A stretch of 64,000 nucleotides of DNA from Harmonia axyridis (lineage: Eukaryota > Arthropoda > Insecta > Coleoptera > Coccinellidae), in the NCBI RefSeq assembly GCF_914767665.1, contig NC_059502.1, positions 58,820,031 to 58,884,030 on the forward strand, given 5' to 3'. Made by a program: the position numbers and the translations under genes. Numbering within the stretch: position 1 is the first letter of the stretch; each line of letters begins with the position of its first letter. The notes below the pieces were generated by a model that was not told the origin of the DNA, ran no database searches, and saw only the letters and a program-made list of their open reading frames with translations. Positions 55,192 to 64,000 of the stretch are shown one piece after another.

Positions 55192-56700
55192 ATGGAACCG
55201 GCTGGTCCAGCTGAGTTGTTGTGCGTTTGTTTTCTGATTTGTTGATGTATGTTTATTTTTTAATTGTATTTTATCGTAGAAATTTTAACATGTAAGATTG
55301 ACTATTTATTATAGACTTTTTTATCACTGTAATTTTAACATGTAAAGTTGACTATTAAGTGTTGCCTTCTGTTCTGCGATGCTTTGTTAAATAAATGATT
55401 GATTGATTGATTGAAATGGCGCTTTGGAGTGTGGTGAAACGCTACATTACATTAATCGTGATCTAAGGCCTCACTTAAGAGCCAAGTCAAGATTAAAGCA
55501 TTTGGTGAAACTGGGCCTTAGTATGTGTTGCTTTAATCTGGCTTAAAGCCTTTCTGAGTTCTGATATTGTGCACTCACTGAGGTAGATTGATTGAACTGT
55601 CCCATCTTCAGTTCTTTCGCAAGAGCCTCAATGGATTTTCTTGTTGTCTTCCACATTTTTCCAAAGTTTTAGCTCCGATATCAGTGAAGTACTTGTTTAT
55701 TACATTAGGTGTGAGATTTGTTTCACACTTTTTCACTGCTTTTTTATTTTCGTCTCGTATTATTTTTCACAGCATATTATTTTTGTTTTCAGCATTTTGC
55801 ATTTAATGTAGATTTGAGTCTCTTTTCAGTTCTGTCAGTTTCTGAGCATATTTCCTTCTTTGAATGTTTTATGCCTTTCTACTTCATTCGTCCTTCCGAA
55901 CCTTCATTATAGTTTCTGAAGCATTTAATTCATTTTTCATTTTTAATTTGTTTTGATTTTTGTGGTTGTCTTTTGTTGACTTTCTTATCTTCCTACATAC
56001 AATTTTTTTGGGACAGGTTTGATAGAAATCCAATATCAGTTTAACCCAGAATTCGTCAAATGTTTCCTTTGTCGAAGTGTGGAGATTTCATTTTTCAGAT
56101 TTCAGCTTTGTCTTAAATTTTTCCATATTTTTCTGATTTACTATTCTCTTTTCGATATATTCCTCATCAGAAAATCGTTGCACTCTGGATGGTTCTGAGA
56201 ACCTAGCCTGTAATCCAAAGTCAGTGAAAACCTCAACAAGTTGGCTTGGAGCTGTGGTATTCTCTGCTAGGTCTATGTTGAAATCTCCACCTACAGATAT
56301 AGATGAATAGTTTGGTTTGCCCTGTCTAAGTATTGCCTCAACTAATTTATAACAACCTCAATTGATCTCTGTGGAATTCTATAGACACCCAATAGTATTT
56401 GCTCATTGCGTTCATCCCTCATACCTGCATCTTAGTTCGTATATTTAATTCATTTTTCATATATCGTACCTCCAATCTATTCTTCATACAGTTTATACAT
56501 TCGGCCATTACCTCTGTTTCAGCTACAGATTCATGAAATATATCTTCTGTTTCTGTTAGATACGTCTTTTCTTCCACTAATGTTTTTTGGCAACTTTCTG
56601 TGTAATATTATATAGACAAGTTCTGATTTTTTAAACTTTAATAGCCGCTCACTTAATTAGACGCGATACTTCACTGTCATCCATCATGGATTCAAGATGA

Positions 56701-58362
56701 TCATATCAAAACCATAGAAAATTCAAGAAGAATATTAGAAAAGCAATGCCCAATATTTCTATGATAACATAATCAATCGGGTTGAAATAAGTTTGGAAGT
56801 GTATAGAGCCTGACACATATACACATACAGGTCCGCCAACTTGGCATGTTAAGCAAAATACAACAAAAAGGTTGCATTACAATAAGTCTATACGCAATCG
56901 GTTTTGTCCGAATTCCTATAAATGCAACTTCTAGTCTAGCACAATTCAAGCTCCAACTTCCTCTACATATTCTCATGCAGGTCTCTCAATTTAGTATGTT
57001 CAAGCCAAGTTGGCCAACTTGAATGCGTGAATGTATAGCAGGCTTAAAATAACCATTTCAAACTTCGTGAGACATTTCGTGTTAACAGCATAGTCGGAAC
57101 AATTGAAAGTTAAAGCAGAATATCGAAAAAAATTAGTACTCGTTGGGAGACCACATATACAGTTATATGTGGTCTCCAAAAGATCAAAACTCCTAACTTC
57201 ACGGCAATGCCCCTATCGGGAACATCGTCTACAGCAAGGGCGTAGAAATAGGGGGGTACTGGGGGTAATTTTTTCTGAAATAGTGCCTAATTCTTTCCTA
57301 CAGAACTATTTTTTGGTGAATCGCTGGTAGTTTAGAAAAATGTAAAAAGGAACTCTGGTCCAGTACTACACTTTTTGGTTTGTTATAGTTTTATCGTATC
57401 TGCTATCGATTCGGAGCAAAAAATTTAAGCAGCTCTCTAGTACCTAATCCTCAGGAAAATCCTAATTATTTTGGAGATCCAGCTAGTGAGCTGTAATGAA
57501 TGAGTTGATTATAATTTTGGTACCACTCTGTAGTGAAGATTAATAAAGATTCGATAAACTGATATAAGAATCACTAAAAAATACAACACACTAGAAACAC
57601 CTTGTCTATCAAAAACAAAGCGTTTGCGGGCTCATATTCATTAGACTTTTTATTCTTGAAATTATCCGAGGAATCTCTCATTTTCCTTCGTAAGAACAAC
57701 TGAATTAGTAACAGAAGAAATTATTTCGAATAATTTGGTTCAAACTTCGTTATCAAACTTCTTTTTCTCGCATTACAGATATGATTAAACGTTGTCGTCA
57801 AAAATTTTTTTTCGATATCTGGAACTACCATTATCGGAGAGGAAATTCTCGGTGAATTTTCAATGGCACGCCAGTTCTTTTAGAAATAGCTCTGAAATAT
57901 TTGATATGCCAAGCTTTCCCAGTTTCGTCAGAAAGAGTTGCGTCAGCTGTGAATTTAGCAGTACCTATACCGGATAATAGAAGATCCAAGGAAACACATC
58001 AAGCAGAGAGTGCTTCTGATCTCTATACTGTACGAATACTCATACGAATGGTTTCAGTAAAATAATAATTGTTAATAAATGTAAAAACTGCCCAATGTGT
58101 ACTTTTTCCGAGTATTTTGCTCAGCCCTTGGCCATGGGACTAAAAATATCGATACATTTCGATAGTGACAGAAAATATATAATATCTAATAATTTTCTGT
58201 ACGTTGCCCATTCCTAATATACAATAACGTCTGGCATCCACGAGCTCATAGACCATATATTATGTTGGTTTCTGTATACAATACACCATACAATAAGTTC
58301 TTGTGCAATTCGGGCGGAAATTCTAGTTTTTTGAATATATTCACATAATTGAGATGAATTCA
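56701..58362. other. Gene-poor interval
   Basis: No exon-like frames. It contains the hairpin at 57146-57177 and a hAT-end-like stretch near 57236-57270 (AGGGCGTAGAAATAGGGGGG). Nothing else recognised. Confidence 0.4.
57146..57177. repeat. Perfect 14-bp hairpin
   Basis: GGAGACCACATATA, loop CAGT, then TATATGTGGTCTCC. Short and perfect, no T-run follows; role unknown. Confidence 0.75.
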
Positions 58363-58778
58363 TACAGGGTGACCAAGATGATTGACGTCAAAAACAAAAA
58401 AACAGGTTCCTCGTGTCATGGGCTATTCGAATCACCCCCACTGTTATTCGATTTCTCACGGTTTTCGAGTTATGAATTTTTTATGAACTTTGAGAATTTT
58501 TGACTTGACCATCTTGAAAAAGATATAAAAAAGTAAAAGACTTCTGTGAAATTTTTTTTGTAACTTAATCTCCATGAACTGTAAAATTTCACAGAAAAGT
58601 CTTGTACTTTTTTCTATCTTTTTTAAGATGGTCAAGTCAAAAATTCTCAAAGTTCATAAAAAATTCATAACTCGAAAACCGTGAAAAATCGCATAACATA
58701 CATGGGGTTGATTCGAATAGCCCATGACCCGAGGACCTGTTTTTTTCTTTTTGGCGTCAATCTCTTGGCCACCCTGTA
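58363..58778. repeat. Fold-back element with TACAGGGTG ends
   Basis: TACAGGGTGACCAAGATGAT at the left tip pairs with a right tip ending TTGGCCACCCTGTA. Arms of about 190 bp include GACTTGACCATCTT, CATGGGCTATTCGAAT and TTCATAACTCGAAAACCGTG with their complements, around a loop of about 25-40 bp near 58555-58590. Non-coding MITE-like element. Confidence 0.85.
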
Positions 58779-58799
58779 TATGGGACATTATATAGTAGA

Positions 58800-59267
58800 A
58801 ATACGCTCTATTAGTGATGACGACACACACCACCATTTTAGTTCTCCTGTCAGTGTTCGGAATCCAAACAAACAAATTGTCATTCAAATTAGTACGTTGT
58901 CGTTGAAGAAATTGGCTTATTTTGATAAATAACATTATTTGAGGACCGATTTTACTATTAATTGATAGACAAAAGGCACGAGATTAATGCCAGTAAGTTC
59001 GAACTTGAAGTTCAACTAATAAACACGGCTTTTTACAAAATCTGGGGAATAATACAGGAATCAAACTTACTGGTATTAACCTCGTTCCTTCTGTCTATCA
59101 ATTAATACTGAAATCGTTCCCCAAATACTCTTATTTATGGAAATAAGCCAATTCCTTCAACGACACTGTAGATACTAATTTGAATGACTATTTATTTGTT
59201 TGGATTCCGAACACTGACAGGAGAACAAAAAATGGCGGTGTGTGACGTCACACTAATAGAGCGTATT
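58800..59267. repeat. Fold-back DNA element, copy 2 (about 468 bp)
   Basis: Second copy of the element at 29123-29587, with tips AATACGCTCTAT and ATAGAGCGTATT and the same loop words (GTTCGAACTTGAAGTTCAAC, AATCTGGGGAAT). It begins 21 bp after the previous fold-back ends, so two families lie side by side. Confidence 0.85.
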
Positions 59268-59885
59268 TAAAATCAATTTTGTTATTTTCAACGATAAATT
59301 ATAGTTGAAGACAACAGTTCTTAGAAGTAATGGGGATTTGGGTAATTAAACAAAAATATTAAACGAAAATATTTATTAATTATACAATGATTGTAAAGGA
59401 AGAAACAAATCATAAAAATATTCACTAAGTACATATACAACCCAGCTAACAATACAAAAACTTTTCTATAAATAATATCATATATAAAAAATAACAAAAT
59501 ATGTAAATATGTTTTCTTCAAATCTCTTTCTTCCAATTTCCTTTCTCTTTGAATATTTTCTTAAGAAAGCCCTACATCTAGGAGAAACCCTTCACTTCCA
59601 ATAGGAATATATTATTAAAAAATTAAATCTATCAGAACTACATAATTGTATTTGAAGTAGACATGGATTGATTAGGTGTTCCTTCATCAGAAAGTTTGAA
59701 ATCAAAAATTCTTCTTGATTAATTAATGAATGATCATAAAAAAACAAGTTTTTGATAAGATCATTCTCAACATTGTGGTGTTCTCAAAGGACTTATATTA
59801 TTATTAGGCTTTTGTTGTAGAATCAACTCATACGGAACTCTTGTAGGGTTACCGAAAGCTTCATGGTTATTTGTAGTAGTGAACT
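59268..59885. other. AT-rich interval, no gene recognised
   Basis: Likely holds the 3' flank of the minus-strand THAP gene or pseudogene that ends at 59890. No repeat or exon seen. Confidence 0.4.
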
Positions 59886-59889
59886 TGCT

Positions 59890-60531
59890 TTACAGTTCCT
59901 TCAGAAAATTTTTTAGTCGTTCGGTTCTCAAGTTATGCTGTACCATTTCTTCAGACAGATGAATACACCAGAATTCCAAATTGTTCACTTGGTTTGAGAT
60001 TTGAAATCTCTTGTTGAATTTCTTTTTTTTTGCTTTGAGAACTATTTTCATTTTCATATTTTCAAGGATCTTCAAAAAATGAAAATCACTTGTATTCTTG
60101 TGATAGAAATATTTTTTTCTGAGATATGCTTCCAAAGTATAAGTATCATGTCAGGGATGGTTCCGCTAGTACTCAAGTGAAAGTGATGCAGGATGTCTTT
60201 ACTATGGAAAATCTACAACATTTTCTTGATTTTCAGAACTACATGATTGCAGTGAAACGCTCTGCTCTGCATAATAATGTTCATGGTGATGGGTGACAGC
60301 ATCATTCACATGAGGTACTGATGGACAGGCTTCTTTTAATAATCTTACTTCACTTAAATTATAAAATTCACTTCAACGAAGTGATTCTCACACAATCTGT
60401 AGTTGAAACAGTTGGTGGATTCTGGAATTGAACATAATTGTTTCCAATGGCTACTTACGTTGGTCAGAAACTTGTTTTTCACTAAATCTGCATGATATTG
60501 GTTATTGCAAGGAGGGTATTTGCAAGAATAC
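59890..60531 (-). pseudogene. THAP-domain protein gene with frameshift and stops (or mis-assembled gene)
   Basis: Minus strand, from 60531: RYSCKYPPCNNQYHADLVKN, then FLTNVSSHWKQLCSIPESTN and YRLCENHFVEVNF, i.e. the THAP zinc finger C-x4-C ... W ... P ... C-x2-H-F. The frame then stops (60356-60354). One base over, it continues YNLSEVRLLKEACPSVPHVN, the usual Leu/Ala-x-Pro-Ser end of a THAP domain, so one base is missing in a T-run near 60362. That frame runs to a stop at 60204-60202. After more stops it resumes with HDTYTLEAYLRKK and a basic coiled-coil-like tail (KILENMKMKIVLKAKKKKFN) to 59890, a layout like THAP1-type proteins. The stops near 60150-60204 may lie in an intron. THAP domains bind DNA and also occur in P-element transposases; which applies is unclear. 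Confidence 0.6.
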
Positions 60532-60711
60532 CTTGGTATTCAAGCAAGCCAAGTTTATTTTAAGTAATATGTAATATTGAATATACTTAGCTCTTCTCCT
60601 CTGATCGATTATGTTCTTCAAATTCTAGAGGGTCTTGTAATTGTTTTTTTTCTAAAAACAATTTGAAACAAATACTAATTAAATTCTCAATTAAATATAA
60701 ATAATACTTAC

Positions 60712-60862
60712 CTCAAACGCGGGCACAATAGACCATTAGGTCGCAGTGCAACTGAACCCCCTTGATTAAATCTTAATCTTACCTCGAACACATGACAAAA
60801 TTCGTTAAATCCTAAGAAATTTGAACGGGAATACGTTGCGTCAAGGACATTAAATCGCAAAC
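60712..60862 (-). CDS. Possible exon upstream of the THAP sequence
   Basis: Minus strand, acceptor CTTTTCAG just before 60862 and consensus donor GTAAGT after 60712. Fully open in one frame: LRFNVLDATYSRSNFLGFNE, FCHVFEVRLRFNQGGSVALR, PNGLLCPRL. Its phase-2 end would join exactly to the THAP frame through an AG at 60533-60532 to give ...CPRLRYSCKYPPC. I do not recognise the protein; no exon with a start codon was found. It could be an exon of the same gene or of a separate one. Confidence 0.4.
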
Positions 60863-61789
60863 CTGAAAAGCAATATTTGTAAACACGCGATAGTGTTCAT
60901 CCCCTATGAGAAATGATTAGTTCCAATAAACGAGAAATCTGTAAAAATAATGCTCGGAACGTCATCTATGAGCAGGTTGCGAATTTAAAATATGCTACCA
61001 ATTTTAAAAAATATCTTGCACTTATCGAGAGAATATATCTATTATAGGTATTATGATCGATATATTCTATTATATTCTGTGGAATATGATGCTGGACTAT
61101 CAAAGTATGTTGCTAAACTTTGAGATAAACAACAACATTATTAAAATATAATTCGAGATAATAAGATCCTTATTCGATAGAAAAATTAAAAATATTTATT
61201 TTCTCACACAAATCAACTCTGATTCCCACTTACACTAAAATCACTCAATTGATCTTTTGATTTCCGAAATCGTATATTTGGCACATATAACGGATAATAT
61301 TATATCCGTAATCTGTGATATTCAGTAACCTCCCATTCACATATATGTAAGGAAAGTTGCCTAAGCTCAAAAAATTTAATTTAGTTTGCCTTCATTTGTT
61401 GATAAATAAATACTTCAAAATGATGAAATTGTATTGATAATTGCACAAAATGTGTTTCAGAGTTCATTTGGCATAGTGTAATAAAGGAATTTAATCCTTC
61501 TGAAGTTTCACACAAATCAGCTGATTTCTGTTTACCTCCCTCTTTTTCAAAAGCTATCATCCTACTGGCTGTTATTAATTTGAAATATTCAGCACTTCTG
61601 AACTATTGTGGAGACACTGAGTGTTAATAGAGAATATGAATTTCTTTAGAGAATTGAAAATAATAGAGTTAATTTAGTATTAAGCAATAATGAAAATAAT
61701 CGGTGATTCTTATATGGAGCAATTCTTCGAAGAAAGTTTCTGTCGTGCGCGCTAGAGGAGGGGAAATCAACATGGATACGGAACGAAGA

Positions 61790-62311
61790 TTGTCGAACAT
61801 ACTTCAGTAATCAGTTGCTCGTCGGAGTATGTCGTTTGTTTATTAGTTTATTATTATTTTATTTTTATTTTGCAGTTGGACATTATCAAATATTGTAAAC
61901 AAACTCGATTAGTGAAGGATATTTTATGATTTAGAGTAATTCGAATAATTATTCATTTGTTATTATTTGTTGTTCTAAGTGCATGGTGAAGTGACCTAAC
62001 CTTACTTCAACGAAGTAAAACGAGAGTTAAAAGTTGTGATAATCAGATCAACAAGGTTGACAGAAATTCATGTGATAAGGACGTTCCGCTTCATATCTTA
62101 GAAATTAAGTGTATTCGGATGGAATTAGTGGATTACTGATCTCAAAGGTTAAAATTAAATGTAGTTAGGACCTACATTAGAAATATAAACACGCTCAAAC
62201 AACCTAGTAAATAAATTATTGTTTTTATTGGAAAACAAATTGCAAATCAACCTGAGAAATAATGAGATATTTCAGTGCAAAGGTGTAATACAAAAGAATT
62301 TTTTTAACAAA
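61790..62311 (+). promoter_or_regulatory. Probable promoter and 5' UTR of the 62.3-kb gene
   Basis: A locally GC-richer patch (61735-61850) contains ATCAGTTGC, which fits the arthropod initiator TCAGT, at about 61810. Downstream to the ATG at 62312 there is no exon border needed, so the leader may be about 500 nt. Inferred from sequence composition only. Confidence 0.35.
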
Positions 62312-62549
62312 ATGCGCCCTCACAAGAAAACCAAAGAGAGCGGTTTTTTCGACGGTTCTTCAGATTCAGATATTTTAAAGATGGGCAAACCTAATTTGCA
62401 AAGAACAAGAATTTTTACTGTGTCCGATGAAGTACGTGAGCCTGCTGCGAGGCCTGCTGCTGGAGACATTAAGAAACAAACTCAGGAATTGAAGTCACCA
62501 TCCCCGAAGCCAGTTGCGAATGAAACGCCCCAGAAAAATGCACCAAAAG
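62312..62549 (+). CDS. First coding exon of an unrecognised gene
   Basis: ATG at 62312 opens MRPHKKTKESGFFDGSSDSD, ILKMGKPNLQRTRIFTVSDE, VREPAARPAAGDIKKQTQEL and KSPSPKPVANETPQKNAPKG. The exon meets a donor GTATAA at 62550 and leaves phase 1. The frame is also open upstream to 62219, but without an ATG. The stretch is basic and rich in Ser, Pro, Glu and Lys, so probably disordered; no domain, signal peptide or membrane span. The rest of the gene lies beyond the window or far downstream. Confidence 0.6.
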
Positions 62550-64000
62550 GTATAATATAGAATATTGAAAAAGCTTGAATTTCATACTTACCATCTTAAT
62601 AAGTGATAATAATAATCAATTCATGTTGATACTTATAGCGAGACTTATAGTAACGTGTAAACTATCTTCTACGTTCAAATTTCATAAAACTTGTTTGATT
62701 TGAATCTTCAACGAATAATCAGCAAAACTGAAAGGATGTACCGGTTATACTGAAAATTATAGTAAATGGATTTCCAACAATGCTTCTACTTGTAAAAGGC
62801 TCTTATAATCAAAGATATTTAAATATCTTATTGTCTAAAGGATGTAATAGATGTTGAATCAGCCATATTCATTCTTACCTTTCACCAACAGTTAAATGAT
62901 TTCATACTGAATTTGATTATACCAAAATTTGAACAAATTGAAATTGATTTCTTGAATTATATATGTTTAATCTCAGATTGTTTACATTAGTGCCCCTAGA
63001 GATTTTAGAATTTGTATTACTCTCATAAATTTGATAGACATTTATATATTAAAATATTAGGATATCCACAGGAAAACATCACAAAAACAACATCCACGAA
63101 ATACTCAAAATTAAACAATGAGAAAATAAATCACCTACAGATAGGTCTTATACTTCTTAAAAGCTCTCGTTATGGGAGAGTATTAGTTCGGAATTTGATA
63201 ATCATTTAAAGGAAAATAAATAAATTATAAGAGAGATGAACCAAGTATGCTCATGTTTATCACTTCTTCCTTGATTATATTCATTTTCTTTTTTTGTTAA
63301 TTTCTAAAAATATTTAAGATTTAACACAGAAGAAATAAGAACCTGTTTGATTTGTTAAAGTCTAAAATTTTACTGTGGAATCTCCAAATTGATCTAAACT
63401 AATTTAAAGTCGAAGTAATGATGTACTTTGTAGATGTAATTTTAGGCATAAACAAGTGATTTATTTAGTAGTATGTCTTATTAGGTATCTCGATAAACAA
63501 AAAATTTTTGGCAGTCCTTTCACTAATTACAGATAATCACTTGTTTTTCCTATGATGTTTATAATTTTCAATATCAGATGTCCATGGCATTTCAAACTTT
63601 CAGTCTTGCTCCTTTTAAGCATGGTAGCAACATATTAATTCAGATATGACCTTTGAGACTGTATTTTATTTACTCTGCTAAATTACACAAAATGTAAATT
63701 GCGGGCTGATATTGAATAAACCTTGATAGTTTCAGCAAAATTAATTATCACATAAAGTTTAACCAAGCTAGTAACAAATGAATTCTATATAAACTATATA
63801 GACTTCAAATTATGTACATATTAATTTTTAGCTATTAGTCTTTTTAACTATGCCTACTCTAGGTTATTACTCTTGGGTGTATATCGGTGTACATAGTTTC
63901 ATTGGCGAATATCTATTTCAAGTATTATTCATCAAATTATATAATTTTTTTTTTGCGTTGCACTTATCGAACAGTCTTCAGATAACATTGCTCAACTAAT
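62550..64000 (+). other. Intron of the 62.3-kb gene, to the window end
   Basis: AT-rich with no further exon or repeat recognised up to position 64000. Confidence 0.45.

Larger units (their letters stand above)
50090..55415 (+). mobile_element. LINE-A: young non-LTR retrotransposon with intact ORF1 and ORF2
   Basis: A + strand element with two overlapping frames (separate entries), a 3' UTR with AATAAA-like sequence and a TGATTGATTGATTGA microsatellite tail ending at about 55415. The 5' border is unsure; ATGGCG occurs both at the ORF1 start (50094) and just after the tail (55418), which could be a target duplication or chance. It lies inside the Harbinger-type element and is itself cut by hAT element 2 at 53628. 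Tail and ORF structure suggest a CR1/Jockey-group clade. Confidence 0.88.
49340..55517. mobile_element. Harbinger-type DNA element (TTA target site), carrying LINE-A
   Basis: The left end GGCCCAGTTCCACCAAACAG and the right end TTTGGTGAAACTGGGCC are inverted repeats, each next to TTA (49337-49339 and 55518-55520). Removing the block and one TTA puts the reverse transcriptase frame of LINE-B back in register, so the borders are right. A 3-bp TTA/TWA duplication with GGCC-type ends is typical of PIF/Harbinger. Its own sequence is only about 49340-50090 and 55416-55517. A short frame near 49650 (MSGDVLRNVGNLQKLKRN) is its only possible coding remnant, so it was already non-autonomous. Confidence 0.75.
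47920..56700 (-). mobile_element. LINE-B: old CR1/Jockey-like retrotransposon, split by later insertions
   Basis: Minus-strand pieces in order: a decayed endonuclease fragment (ILLGVYRIPQRS, then VGGDFNIDLAENT in another frame, about 56410-56220), a degenerate stretch to 55521, the foreign block 49340-55517, then reverse transcriptase (RILYEMTPSILKQIF, KKAKIIPVHKKED near 49355-49165; GVPQGSVLGPLLFVIYINDL and FADYTSFLNVG near 48795-48660), and the C-terminus (LKSILIKKAYYSMEAYMQ near 47990-47940). Frameshifts and stops are many, and YADD reads FADY. It is dead and older than its insertions. Confidence 0.82.

Overview
This is a eukaryotic, AT-rich window that reads as an insect genome, most likely a beetle (an inference from gene and transposon families, not proven). 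Genes have short exons with GT-AG introns, and transposable elements fill much of the intergenic and intronic DNA. I see no bacterial operons, CRISPR, rRNA or confident tRNA genes.

Host genes. (1) + strand, 5672-15473: the 3' part of an immunoglobulin-superfamily adhesion protein with three Ig domains, one FN3 domain, a His/Lys-rich linker and a GPI-anchor tail. This is the wrapper/klingon architecture of Drosophila. Eight coding exons join in phase; the signal-peptide exon is not seen. (2) - strand, 23269-20405: a two-exon gene for a 65-residue single-pass membrane protein ending in a KKxx ER-retrieval motif. (3) + strand, 32318-32514: a possible 3'-terminal exon with a poly(A) signal, followed at once by (4) a first coding exon at 32661-32814. 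(5) - strand, 60531-59890: a THAP-domain gene or pseudogene with a frameshift and stops. (6) + strand, 62312-62549: the first coding exon of a gene that runs out of the window.

Mobile DNA. Seven copies of one DD41D (rosa-like) mariner lie at 3953, 10904, 17642, 27333, 30131, 33653 and 42017. Five share the same internal deletion and one has a longer version of it, so the family spread in a deleted, non-autonomous form. A ~4.3 kb block is present twice in direct orientation (34371-41158 and 43381-47698). The first copy carries a 2.08 kb hAT element with an exact 8-bp target duplication, and the second copy preserves the unoccupied site. At 47.9-56.7 kb four elements are nested: an old minus-strand non-LTR retrotransposon is split by a TTA-flanked (Harbinger-type) element, which holds a younger LINE with intact ORF1 and ORF2, which is split near the end of ORF2 by a second hAT element with 8-bp target duplications. 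Several long fold-back elements (29.1, 39.5, 46.0, 58.4, 58.8 kb) and a composite inverted-repeat element inside the intron of the small membrane-protein gene complete the picture.

Most of the sequence is therefore a record of transposon activity around a few host genes. The host-biology signals most worth testing are the intron of the Ig gene that would encode a transmembrane segment if retained, the small KKxx protein, and the unrecognised exons at 32.3-32.8 kb.
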